From NCBI GenBank assembly GCA_022736595.1, contig DZDC01000050.1:1-16263 (forward strand): a stretch of DNA of 16,263 nucleotides, read 5' to 3'. The stretch is from Draconibacterium orientale. Lineage in GTDB: Bacteria > Bacteroidota > Bacteroidia > Bacteroidales > UBA1556. The position numbers and the translations under genes are program-made. Position 1 is the stretch's first letter, and each line of letters opens with the position of its first letter. This document shows positions 1 to 7,414 of this stretch, piece after piece. Under the pieces are notes generated by a model. That model did no database searches, had not been told where the DNA came from, and worked only from the letters and a program-made list of their open reading frames with translations.

Positions 1-285
1 CTATGTCAAGATATATATTCATATAGGTTAGGTTTTGAGCAAAATTAAAATAAATTATCAAAGTATCTACAATATGTACATATATTAATATTTAGAATTA
101 ATACTGATTTTATCCTAAAGCTTGGTTAATTACCCGTTTTAAGGATTTAATTATCGCAAAAATAAGGAGAATGCCTTTCCATCAAAAAGCTAATCTCCTG
201 ATTTTCTGAATAGAAGCAAAAATAATGAAGCTTTTGATGACGGGCTTGTTTTATTGAAATGCCTTGATTTATATTTCAATTTTTT
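1..285. other. AT-rich gap, no gene seen
   Basis: No convincing reading frame or RNA gene is visible in this stretch downstream of apt. It is very AT-rich. It contains a 12-bp perfect palindrome, ATATGTACATAT, at 72-83, next to a second AT palindrome at 82-91. Such palindromes are common by chance at this base composition, so I assign no function. A hairpin followed by six T lies at 253-285 and is listed separately. Confidence 0.6.
253..285 (+). terminator. AT-rich hairpin with T tract
   Basis: An 8-bp perfect inverted repeat (ATTGAAAT at 253-260, ATTTCAAT at 273-280) with a 12-nt loop is followed on the plus strand by a run of T ending at 285. It sits immediately after the apt stop codon. 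Read on the minus strand, as apt would be, the hairpin has an A-tract before it but no T tract after it. It therefore fits best as the end of a plus-strand transcript entering from the left, or as a weak 3'-end stabiliser for apt. The stem is AT-rich, so confidence is low. Confidence 0.25.
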
Positions 286-816
286 CTAAAAACTTAGCAT
301 CGAATGCAGGCTATCTACCTTGGGAAGACGCTCCCTTCCTTTTAAGAATGAAAGTTCGATGAGAAAGTTAACATGAATCTGTTGCACTTCAAATTTTTGA
401 ATGAGCTCAATGGCCGCAGAAGCACTACCGCCAGTGGCAAGTAAGTCGTCGTGCAATAATACCACATCGTGAGGCTTTAATGCATCTCTATGCACTTGTA
501 TTTTATCCGTTCCATATTCCAACTGGTATTCAACTTCATAAGTATCGGCGGGAAGTTTGCCTGCTTTGCGCAACAAAACAAAGCCTGCTTTTAACTTATA
601 GGCCAGAATGCTCCCTATGATAAACCCTCTCGACTCAATGCCCACTACCTGAGTAATTCCAAGATCTTTATAGTAATCATACAGACGATCGGCCATTTCA
701 GAAAGCAAATCGGCTTCCTTCAGAAGGGTGGTAATGTCTTTGAATTGGATGCCGGGTTTAGGAAAATCGGGCACATTACGAATGCTGTCTATAAGTCGTT
801 CTTCAAAGCTTTTCAT
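286..816 (-). CDS. apt: Adenine phosphoribosyltransferase
   Basis: Cytosolic purine-salvage enzyme that converts adenine plus PRPP to AMP and pyrophosphate. The 176-residue length is normal for the family (about 170-185). Visible hallmarks are the N-terminal block PDFPKPGIQFKDIT (residues 16-29), VGIESRGF (58-65), the flexible-loop segment RKAGKLP (83-89) with the following Y-E-V-E-Y, and the PRPP-binding loop VVLLHDDLLATGG (118-130). The canonical loop usually reads V-L-I-D-D-L-L-A-T-G-G, so the L-H in place of L-I before the acidic pair is a mild variation. The ATG start at 816 fits the family's N-terminus and follows a good Bacteroidota promoter (843-876). It is divergent from the lipoprotein gene at 1070 and appears monocistronic. 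Confidence 0.96.
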   Translation of the reverse strand: MKSFEERLIDSIRNVPDFPKPGIQFKDITTLLKEADLLSEMADRLYDYYKDLGITQVVGIESRGFIIGSILAYKLKAGFVLLRKAGKLPADTYEVEYQLEYGTDKIQVHRDALKPHDVVLLHDDLLATGGSASAAIELIQKFEVQQIHVNFLIELSFLKGRERLPKVDSLHSMLSF

Positions 817-842
817 AAATTTTATTGGGTTAATTTGGAGTT

Positions 843-876
843 CAAAGGTATGAATTTAAGTAATGCCTTCTCACAA
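843..876 (-). promoter_or_regulatory. Bacteroidota-type promoter of apt
   Basis: Reading the minus strand, TTG at 876-874 is followed after 23 bp by TACCTTTG at 850-843, an exact match to the TAnnTTTG -7 element of the primary sigma factor of this phylum. Transcription would begin about 7 bp further on, leaving a leader of roughly 20 nt before the ATG at 816. The spacing is at the long end of the accepted range. Confidence 0.6.
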
Positions 877-932
877 TTTACAACGTCGTAATTTGAACCA
901 AAAAAAATCGCTAAAATGGTGAAAATCCCATC

Positions 933-963
933 TTGTGGCTACGGCATATTTTTTTTACTTTTG
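933..963 (+). promoter_or_regulatory. Bacteroidota-type promoter, lipoprotein gene
   Basis: TTG at 933-935, a 20-bp spacer, then TACTTTTG at 956-963: an exact -33/-7 match to the Bacteroidota consensus. The predicted start near 970 leaves a leader of about 100 nt before the ATG at 1070. This leader contains small potential stems (GAGG/CCTC near 1003-1017 and an A/T stem plus T run at 1023-1044). The promoter lies inside a short spurious open frame (916-1122), which argues against that frame being a gene. Confidence 0.62.
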
Positions 964-1069
964 GAGCATTGTTTGCAAAGCAGATTTGAAATAAATCTTT
1001 ACAGAGGTTTCAACCCTCAGATATCCTTTTTTAAAAGATTTTTTCAATTCATTAACCAAATCAACATTT

Positions 1070-2233
1070 ATGAAACGCATTCTAAGTATTATTTTAATTG
1101 GTCTTTTATTCACGGCTTGTAGCAGTAGCCTTAGCCTACTTCGTAAAGGTCAATACGATGCAGCCATCGACAAATCGGTAAAAAAACTCATGAAAGACCC
1201 CACTGATGAGGGTCAAATAGATATACTGACTCGTGCTTACACCTTGGCCAACGAAAAGGACAACAATATTATTAACGAGCTTAGAATCAGTGGTCAGCCC
1301 GACATTTGGGAGGAAGTTTTTGCAAGGTTTAGCAATCTTCGTACCCGTCAGGATAAGGTAAGCCGTCTTCCCATTGAAGTATTGAATAAAATTGGTTACC
1401 AACGTATTGACTACAATCGTGAGGTAGCTGAAGCAAAAAATAAAGCTGCCGCTTTCTACTACGCCAATGGGCAAAAGCTGCTGGATTCGGGAGTGCGAAT
1501 GGATGCTCGTAAAGCCTACGATCAGTTTCTTTTTATAAGAAAATACTTCCCCAACTACCTTGACGTGGATAAAAAACTGGAGCAAGCTCGTTTGCAAGGA
1601 ACCAATCATGTACTTTTTAAAATTCAAAACCAAGCCAGAGTTGCATTGCCCGATGATTTTGAAGAAGAAATACTGAAAGTTAGCCTTAGTTCCTTAAATC
1701 AGCAATGGCTACAATTTGATAATTATGAAGTTCAAGGAGAATACTACGATTACTTTATTCTTCTTAACCTCAAGCATATAGAAGTTTCACCTCAAAGCTT
1801 AATGAACGAAAAATATACCGACACCAAGCGTGTAGAAGATGGCTGGGAATATGTACTCGACAACCGAGGCAATGTAATGAAAGATAGCCTAGGCAACGAT
1901 ATGAAACGAACCAAATACAAAGACGTTAACGCCTACATCACTACTACTCAAATGGATAAAAAAGCCATAGTGACCGGAACTTTAGATTATTACAATAATA
2001 CCACAGGCCAATTGGTAAAAACTGCGCCCATTTCATGCGAATTTATTTTCGATTATGAGTATGCGACTTTCGCAGGTGAGGCTATAGCCCTTTCAGAGAA
2101 AAGCAAAAAAGTAACCAGAAATAAGCCTAAGAATTTCCCTACCGACCTTCAAATGATTTACGATACCAATACTGAACTTAAGCGCATAGCCTTTGAAATG
2201 GTTAAGGCGGATAAAAATCTATTCCTTAACTAA
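1070..2233 (+). CDS. TPR-like lipoprotein, unknown function
   Basis: A 387-residue predicted lipoprotein. Residues 1-17 form a lipoprotein signal: K2-R3, a hydrophobic core, and the lipobox L-F-T-A-C with the lipidated cysteine at 17. The residues after it are SSS and then a hydrophobic stretch, without the acidic surface-export signal known for some Bacteroidota lipoproteins, so a periplasm-facing location is the simpler guess. The helical segments at about 24-45 (L-R-K-G-Q-Y-D-A-A-I-D) and 128-175 (Y-Y-A-N-G-Q-K-L-L... A-R-K-A-Y-D-Q-F) have the spacing of tetratricopeptide repeats. The C-terminal half looks like mixed alpha/beta and contains a short V-L-D-N-R-G-N-V / S-L-G-N-D stretch near 265-280. 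I do not recognise a named family. The gene is preceded by a strong promoter and may be co-transcribed with the methyltransferase gene 52 bp downstream. Confidence 0.85.
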   Translation: MKRILSIILIGLLFTACSSSLSLLRKGQYDAAIDKSVKKLMKDPTDEGQIDILTRAYTLANEKDNNIINELRISGQPDIWEEVFARFSNLRTRQDKVSRLPIEVLNKIGYQRIDYNREVAEAKNKAAAFYYANGQKLLDSGVRMDARKAYDQFLFIRKYFPNYLDVDKKLEQARLQGTNHVLFKIQNQARVALPDDFEEEILKVSLSSLNQQWLQFDNYEVQGEYYDYFILLNLKHIEVSPQSLMNEKYTDTKRVEDGWEYVLDNRGNVMKDSLGNDMKRTKYKDVNAYITTTQMDKKAIVTGTLDYYNNTTGQLVKTAPISCEFIFDYEYATFAGEAIALSEKSKKVTRNKPKNFPTDLQMIYDTNTELKRIAFEMVKADKNLFLN

Positions 2234-2285
2234 TGTTTATTGAACTTCTACCTTCAATTCAAAAACAAAAATTCAGTATAAAATC

Positions 2286-3017
2286 GTGAAGAACAAAGTC
2301 ATACATTTTCTGCAAACCTTGCTCGGTTTTGAGTTTTACCTCTTTGTTTTTGCAAGGTTTGTTAAAATAAGACTCCCTTATGACTCCAATGAAAAGGACT
2401 TTTTAAAGATTTTTGACCTTATTCCACAGGATGGAATTCTTTTAGATATTGGAGCCAACATTGGAGTGATGACCACTGTATTTGCACAAAAACGTCCCCA
2501 CTGCACCATTTTTTCCTTTGAGCCCATTCCTCAAAATTATAAAACCCTTCAAAAAATGGTGGCCCATTTTAAACTTAAAAATGTTCAAGTTTTTAAATTG
2601 GCCCTTGGCGCAAAACAAGGAAAAGTAAAAATGCACATGCCCGAAATGAATAATGCTAAAAAACAGGGACTTAGCCACGTCGTTTCATCCAAATATAATC
2701 CATTAAAAGGGGAATATTTTGAAGTTGAAATCAACGCTCTTGACTTATTTGAGCCAACAAAAAATGCAACCCAAAAAATTGAAGCTATAAAAATCGACGT
2801 GGAAGGATACGAGTTAGAGGTGCTTATGGGCGCCAAAGCGTTACTCCTAAAAAATAAACCCGTGGTCTATTGCGAACTATGGCAGCAACCCCAACGTAAT
2901 CAAACTTTAAAATTTATGAAATCCTTGGGTTATGAATGTTTTATAGCTGATAACCAAGCTATTGTGCCATATCAGCAACAGCAATCTCAAAACTTTTTCT
3001 TTATTTCTTCAAAATAA
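2286..3017 (+). CDS. FkbM-family SAM-dependent methyltransferase
   Basis: A 243-residue class I methyltransferase of the FkbM type, which usually O-methylates sugars or small molecules. The substrate here is unknown. Visible motifs are LLDIGANIG (52-60, SAM-binding motif I), SFEP-I-P (77-82, with the acidic residue E79 that binds the SAM ribose), and KIDVEGYE (169-176, the family hallmark block). The C-terminal V-V-Y-C-E-L-W segment (193-199) is also typical. The start is GTG at 2286, where MKNKVIHFLQ begins a plausible amphipathic N-terminus; no in-frame ATG offers a better start. The gap to the upstream lipoprotein gene is 52 bp with no clear promoter or terminator, so co-transcription is likely. 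A role in modifying surface glycans is only an inference from the family. Confidence 0.88.
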   Translation: MKNKVIHFLQTLLGFEFYLFVFARFVKIRLPYDSNEKDFLKIFDLIPQDGILLDIGANIGVMTTVFAQKRPHCTIFSFEPIPQNYKTLQKMVAHFKLKNVQVFKLALGAKQGKVKMHMPEMNNAKKQGLSHVVSSKYNPLKGEYFEVEINALDLFEPTKNATQKIEAIKIDVEGYELEVLMGAKALLLKNKPVVYCELWQQPQRNQTLKFMKSLGYECFIADNQAIVPYQQQQSQNFFFISSK

Positions 3018-3078
3018 ATTACGTTATAATTTTACCATTTATAGGTTAATTTTACCCCTCCATTAAACATATAAAAAC

Positions 3079-4491
3079 ATGCAGACTTTTGACATTTATT
3101 GCGCTGGACAATTTATTTCCACTCAAAATCCATTGGAAGTAACGAATCCATTTAACAATCAAGCTTTTGCACAAACCTATTTGGCTGGTGAAACGGAATT
3201 AGAACAAGCCATTCAAGCCGCTCAGGATTGTATGCCGGCACTTCGAAGCATGCCATCGCACAAGAAGTCGAAGGCTCTTTTTGAAATAGCGCAAGGCTTG
3301 CAAGATCAGCTTGAAACCCTTGCCACCCTTTTGGCTCATGAGTCGGGAAAACCGATGATCTATGCACGAGGCGAGATTATGCGATCCATTCAAACTTTTA
3401 AAATTGCTGGTGAAGAATGCAAACGCTTACCGGGCGAAATTATACAACTCGACTGGACTCCTGCTGGGGAAGGACGCAAAGGGTATGTTCAATACTTTCC
3501 GATAGGATTGGTGGCAGGAATTTCTCCATTTAATTTTCCAATGAACTTAGCCGTTCACAAAATAGCCCCTGCTTTGGCGGCAGGCTGTCCGATTGTACTT
3601 AAACCATCCACCAATACGCCTTTATCTACATTGGCCTTGGCCCGCATTATCGATAACACTGATTTTCCAAAAGGCAGCTTGAGCATTTTGCCCATGAACC
3701 GAAAAAATGGAAACCAATTGGTTACAGATTCACGTTTTAAACTCCTAAGTTTTACGGGTTCCCCCGCTGTGGGTTGGCGCATGAAGGAACAGTCCGGACC
3801 CAAAAAAGTAGTGCTGGAGCTGGGGGGAAATGCGGGATTGCTTGTTTCGGACGATTGCAACCTTGATCTGGCAGTTGAAAAAGCGGTTATTGGAGGCTTT
3901 GCCTATTCTGGTCAAGTTTGCATTCATGCTCAACGAATTTATGTTCATCGTAAAATATTTGAAACCTTTTCACAGAAATTCATTCAAAAAGTTGCTCAGC
4001 TTACCTTTGGCAATCCACTGGAGTCCACCACTCAAATTTCGGCCATGATCGATGAAGACAACGCCATTAGAATTGAAAACTGGGTTAATGAAGCCGTTGA
4101 ATCGGGGGCAAAAATTCTTTGTGGTGGCAAGCGGTTTGGAACCTATTACGAACCTACCGTACTTGTTGAGACCAAGCCTCAAATGAAGGTTTGCGCACTT
4201 GAAGTATTTGGACCAGTAGTTTCCTTAGAGCCCTTTGACGATTTCAAGGAAGCGATAGAAGGCATCAATCAGAGCGAATTTGGCCTCCAAGCAGGTGTGT
4301 TTACCAATCGAATTTCGGAAATGGACTATGCTTTTGAAAACCTTGAGGTTGGGGGCGTAATCTTAAATGATGCTCCCATTTTTAGAGTAGATCACATGCC
4401 TTATGGTGGAATTAAAAACAGCGGTTTAGGACGTGAAGGAGTGAAATATGCCATGATGGATATGCTCGAACCGCGGATTTTAGTAAAATAA
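3079..4491 (+). CDS. NAD(P)-dependent aldehyde dehydrogenase
   Basis: A 470-residue cytosolic aldehyde dehydrogenase that oxidises an aldehyde to the acid with NAD(P)+. All catalytic landmarks are present: the oxyanion asparagine in SPFNFP (N152), the cofactor-contacting lysine in LKPST (K175), FTGSPAVG (225-232), the general base in LELGG (E247), the nucleophile in GQVCIHAQR (C281), and the cofactor glutamate in EVFGPV (E375). The C-terminal block V-D-H-M-P-Y-G-G-I-K-N-S-G-L-G-R-E-G (437-454) resembles the non-phosphorylating, GapN/lactaldehyde-like branch rather than betaine- or retinal-type enzymes. The exact substrate cannot be read from sequence. The gene follows the methyltransferase gene by 61 bp. 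No clear promoter was seen in the gap, so it may be the third gene of that unit. Confidence 0.93.
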   Translation: MQTFDIYCAGQFISTQNPLEVTNPFNNQAFAQTYLAGETELEQAIQAAQDCMPALRSMPSHKKSKALFEIAQGLQDQLETLATLLAHESGKPMIYARGEIMRSIQTFKIAGEECKRLPGEIIQLDWTPAGEGRKGYVQYFPIGLVAGISPFNFPMNLAVHKIAPALAAGCPIVLKPSTNTPLSTLALARIIDNTDFPKGSLSILPMNRKNGNQLVTDSRFKLLSFTGSPAVGWRMKEQSGPKKVVLELGGNAGLLVSDDCNLDLAVEKAVIGGFAYSGQVCIHAQRIYVHRKIFETFSQKFIQKVAQLTFGNPLESTTQISAMIDEDNAIRIENWVNEAVESGAKILCGGKRFGTYYEPTVLVETKPQMKVCALEVFGPVVSLEPFDDFKEAIEGINQSEFGLQAGVFTNRISEMDYAFENLEVGGVILNDAPIFRVDHMPYGGIKNSGLGREGVKYAMMDMLEPRILVK

Positions 4492-4518
4492 TCCTGTTTA
4501 CGTAAAAAAAATAACCCA

Positions 4519-4543
4519 TTGCTTTTAATTTGTACTAAATTTG
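4519..4543 (+). promoter_or_regulatory. Promoter-like element, membrane protein gene
   Basis: TAAATTTG at 4536-4543 matches the TAnnTTTG -7 consensus exactly and lies 18 bp before the ATG at 4562. The nearest upstream TTG (4519-4521) is only 14 bp away, shorter than the usual 17-23, so the -33 half is weak. A leader of about 10-12 nt would result. Confidence 0.4.
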
Positions 4544-4561
4544 TAAATCTTTTTTTTAAAA

Positions 4562-5014
4562 ATGAATAAACATATCTCTATACAATCGCTTTTAGTGGAG
4601 TATGCCACCAAAGTAGCCATGATTTTATACATGAGTTCGGCATTTTATTTTGTCGAAACCATTGATCCTATCAACAACCTGGAGGTAGGACGTTTCAATT
4701 TCTACTTTATTTTAAGATTTGTAGTATTGGTTTTTATAAGTATGTTTTTGCTAGTAGTGCGAGGCGACTTGTTTAAAAAGCTCGATTTTCTGCTAATTAT
4801 GGTGGCGGCTTTTTACAAAATATTAATGATTATCTCAAGCCAAGGGTTTTACTGGTATCAATTTTTATCGTTAAGCGATTCCTTGATGGTGATGGGTTTG
4901 GCGCTCTACTACTCCTATCGACACGCTAAAAAGGTAAAATATACCGAGCATAGCAAAAAGCGAAGAAGAAAAATTGGGAAACTGAAAAATACCGTAGAAC
5001 AAGAGAAGGATTAG
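4562..5014 (+). CDS. Small four-helix membrane protein, unknown
   Basis: A 150-residue integral membrane protein that I do not recognise. Four hydrophobic segments are visible at about residues 15-32, 48-66, 74-92 and 101-118, joined by short loops. The tail from 119 onward is soluble and strongly basic (H-A-K-K-V-K..., then K-K-R-R-R-K-I-G-K near 132-140). By the positive-inside rule this places the C-terminus, and with four helices also the N-terminus, in the cytoplasm. The size and topology recall small PsiE-like proteins, but I see no sequence motif to support that name. It has its own -7 element upstream and converges with the sugar transferase gene; only 15 bp separate the two stop codons, leaving no room for independent terminators. 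The ATG at 4562 is well placed. Confidence 0.8.
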   Translation: MNKHISIQSLLVEYATKVAMILYMSSAFYFVETIDPINNLEVGRFNFYFILRFVVLVFISMFLLVVRGDLFKKLDFLLIMVAAFYKILMIISSQGFYWYQFLSLSDSLMVMGLALYYSYRHAKKVKYTEHSKKRRRKIGKLKNTVEQEKD

Positions 5015-5029
5015 GAGTATCTTGGAAGA

Positions 5030-6445
5030 CTATTTTCCACGACCCATAACCACTATAAAAAGAGTATAAAACATGATTTTCAAATCAACAGCAATACTCA
5101 TATTTTCAAGATAAAGAATGTCGTAGCGAAGCCGCTCAATCATTTCATCAACATTTTCAGCATAGCCATATTTTACCTGCCCCCATGAAGTGATTCCAGG
5201 CTTAATTTTAAGTAGGAGATTGTAATGCGGTGCTTTCTCAACAATTTGATCGATGAAATATTGTCTTTCTGGACGATAGCCTACCAAACTCATATCCCCC
5301 TTGATTACTGTGAAAAACTGGGGAATTTCGTCCAATCGAACCTTTCTCATAAATCGGCCAAAATGTGTAATTCGAGGATCGTAGGTAGAACTGAGTTGAG
5401 GCCCACCCTTTTCTGCATCTTCGTACATCGTTCTGAATTTAAGCATTTTAAATGGCTTTCCATTTAATCCAATTCTTACTTGAGAATAAAATATTGGCCC
5501 CTTAGAGGTGAAATAAACTCCGAGAGCCGTGAAGATATATAGGGGAGATAAAAATACAATGGCCAAAACAGAAAAAAGCACATCCATCCCTCTCTTGATT
5601 ACTACTTGCCAGTGCGGTAAAATGTCGGGATAAATTTGAATGAGGGGTGCCTGAAATATGGCGGTCATCTTTACTGAACCCAACATAATATCATACATAT
5701 CGGGTATGATTTTTATAATCACTTTAGTATATTGTAGTCGGGTAAGTATCTCTTTTATTTTATCATGCTCGCTAGGATCGATGGCAATAATGACTTCTTC
5801 AACCCTCTCGGTTTCAATAATCTGCTGCACCTGGGTATAGCTGCCGAGATAAGGTAAATATTTGGATAATTTATTTTCTTTATTATTGGTAACATTCAAG
5901 AATCCTACAAATTGATTTCCAGAAGAAATAAATTGATTTACAATTTCGAGGTAAGTAGAAGTGGCTTTGCCATTGCCTCCAATAATAATAGTTCTAAAGC
6001 CAATGGCTCCGCTATGAATATTGCGAACCATAAGGGTTGTTAGGGTTAATCTGGCAAAAGCCGTAATGCTAAAATGCAATACAAAAAGTGCTAAAGCGTA
6101 TTCATACAGCTCTTTATAGGAATGTACAAAATCGTCGATAACTACTAAAAAGAACAAGATAGAAACCCCTATAATACTACTTAATAAGGTGATTCCCATT
6201 TCTTTAACTCTTGATTTACGATAAACCGATTTATAACTTCCAAGAAAAAAGTAAAACGCAACCCATCCCAATGGAATGAGGGTTATGCCGTAAAACAAAT
6301 TGGGGTCTTCAATACTAATCTCTTTCCAAGAACTAAAAAAGGGATCGTAATTTACTTTACGAAAAATAAAAAACACCAGCCATGCCAAAGCTGCCGAGAA
6401 AAAATCGGCCAATAAATACTTTAGCGTTTGGACTTTGCTGTTCAT
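5030..6445 (-). CDS. Polyprenyl-phosphate sugar-1-P transferase
   Basis: A 471-residue membrane phosphoglycosyl transferase (bacterial sugar transferase family, WcaJ/WbaP-like). It would transfer a sugar-1-phosphate from a nucleotide sugar to undecaprenyl phosphate, the first step of exopolysaccharide, capsule or O-unit synthesis. Architecture: four N-terminal membrane helices (about 11-29, 50-70, 86-105, 114-134), a central Rossmann-like domain (about 150-260, beginning R-T-I-I-I-G-G-N-G-K), a membrane-entering helix (about 287-313), and the catalytic domain. The signatures KFRTM (336-340), the catalytic Asp-Glu pair in R-L-D-E-I-P-Q (372-373), G-D-M-S-L-V-G-Y-R-P-E (383-393) and KPGITSWGQ (415-423) are all intact. 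The sugar specificity is not readable. Its ATG shares one base with the TAA of the upstream lipoprotein gene (TAATG), indicating translational coupling. No other polysaccharide gene is in the window. Confidence 0.94.
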   Translation of the reverse strand: MNSKVQTLKYLLADFFSAALAWLVFFIFRKVNYDPFFSSWKEISIEDPNLFYGITLIPLGWVAFYFFLGSYKSVYRKSRVKEMGITLLSSIIGVSILFFLVVIDDFVHSYKELYEYALALFVLHFSITAFARLTLTTLMVRNIHSGAIGFRTIIIGGNGKATSTYLEIVNQFISSGNQFVGFLNVTNNKENKLSKYLPYLGSYTQVQQIIETERVEEVIIAIDPSEHDKIKEILTRLQYTKVIIKIIPDMYDIMLGSVKMTAIFQAPLIQIYPDILPHWQVVIKRGMDVLFSVLAIVFLSPLYIFTALGVYFTSKGPIFYSQVRIGLNGKPFKMLKFRTMYEDAEKGGPQLSSTYDPRITHFGRFMRKVRLDEIPQFFTVIKGDMSLVGYRPERQYFIDQIVEKAPHYNLLLKIKPGITSWGQVKYGYAENVDEMIERLRYDILYLENMSIAVDLKIMFYTLFIVVMGRGK

Positions 6446-7317
6446 TAGAAATGCACAAGTTTGATGTTGTCAATATAAATTTTGGCACTAACTTGACCTG
6501 ATGGAAGCCCCGATTTTAAAGTTAGTCGATAATTTTTAGCATTGGTATAATAAGATACCATTTCGGTAAAGTTGATGTACAATTTTCTCCATTCAGCACC
6601 AGAATTAATGGTCAAATGATCCACCGAAATTACGGTACCATCGTTAAGAGTAATGTACATTCCCACCACTAAAGCTGCATTGGGATTTTTAATATGCATT
6701 TCTAAAACCACACCCGATCCATTCTTTGGCAGCACAAATTCAGTGTTGCTTTGAGCCACAAAATAATTTTCGGTGGAATTCATTGAAATACAGCCAGAGA
6801 AATTTCCTTCAAAAACCTCTTCTTGACTGCGACTCATTCCAGCAGAGGATTGGGGAAGGGTATCAAAACTTACACCCCCAATTTCAAAATCTTCTTCACC
6901 TCTATTGTTCCATGGCAACTTCACTTCACTCTTATAAAAACTGGTGGGGGCATAGGAATAGGTTTGTCCTGGGCTAAAATCAGCAGTAACAACGGTGGTG
7001 GTAAAAAAAGGACTGATGGAGCGAGTGCCTGCGATACCATTGAGAATAATTCCTGGCATCAGCTCAATCTTATGACTCCCGTCCATAAGCAAAGGGATAC
7101 TTGCCGGCAACTCATAAGCGCCACGAATCTCCCCATCAAGATAAACCCAAACATCCTGAATAGGAACCGAATCGGTACCTTGAAAGGGGTTGGAATCGAA
7201 CCGGATCTTATCAATTTTAATGATTACAGGAATCCCTTCATCAGGGTTGATGACTTCGCAACCTAAAAGAAATATCGTTGAAAGAAAAAATGTAAAATAG
7301 AGGTAGCGTTGACGCAA
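6445..7317 (-). CDS. Lipoprotein with jelly-roll-like C-terminus
   Basis: A 290-residue predicted lipoprotein of unknown function. The N-terminus MRQRYLYF with a hydrophobic stretch ends in the lipobox F-L-L-G-C, with the lipidated cysteine at 20. The start codon is TTG (7317-7315): the frame has no ATG or GTG between the upstream in-frame stop and the signal peptide, and the next methionine is far inside the protein. The N-terminal domain (about 30-125) looks beta-rich (V-W-V-Y-L-D-G, S-H-K-I-E-L-M-P-G). The C-terminal part (about 130-290) is beta-rich and ends I-Y-I-D-N-I-K-L-V, a common closing strand of carbohydrate-binding jelly-roll modules; this is a resemblance only. It is coupled to the sugar transferase by TAATG overlap, suggesting a shared surface-glycan role. 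It is preceded by a terminator for gldA, so it should have its own promoter, which I could not identify convincingly. Confidence 0.82.
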   Translation of the reverse strand: MRQRYLYFTFFLSTIFLLGCEVINPDEGIPVIIKIDKIRFDSNPFQGTDSVPIQDVWVYLDGEIRGAYELPASIPLLMDGSHKIELMPGIILNGIAGTRSISPFFTTTVVTADFSPGQTYSYAPTSFYKSEVKLPWNNRGEEDFEIGGVSFDTLPQSSAGMSRSQEEVFEGNFSGCISMNSTENYFVAQSNTEFVLPKNGSGVVLEMHIKNPNAALVVGMYITLNDGTVISVDHLTINSGAEWRKLYINFTEMVSYYTNAKNYRLTLKSGLPSGQVSAKIYIDNIKLVHF

Positions 7318-7339
7318 AACTATTTGATTTAAAGTTTTT

Positions 7340-7369
7340 AAAAAAGGGACGTTATCCGCAGGATAAACG
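7340..7369 (-). terminator. Rho-independent terminator after gldA-like gene
   Basis: On the minus strand a hairpin with perfect core TTATCC/GGATAA (7366-7361 with 7357-7352, three-base loop) is extended by two G-C pairs across one bulged base. Four bases later comes a run of six T (7345-7340). It lies 46 bp past the gldA-like stop codon in the same orientation, so it should end the glnS-gldA transcript and separate it from the lipoprotein gene. Confidence 0.55.
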
Positions 7370-7414
7370 GTGGGTAATTGGTTTTATTATCTATCGATGA
7401 GATTTTATACTAAT

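Noticed and set aside
916..1122. Open frame of 68 codons on the plus strand
   Set aside because: It contains the promoter of the lipoprotein gene, overlaps its start and has no protein-family character.
4497..4506. TTTACGTAAA palindrome after the aldehyde dehydrogenase gene
   Set aside because: No loop is possible for a terminator and there is no other copy; an AT-rich coincidence is likely.
5019..5041. TGGAA/TTCCA inverted repeat between converging genes as a shared terminator
   Set aside because: Only five pairs, without a clean T run on either strand.
7315..7322. TAGTTTTG matching the -7 consensus on the minus strand at the lipoprotein start
   Set aside because: Transcription would start after the only possible start codon, and no TTG lies at -33, so the match is probably chance.
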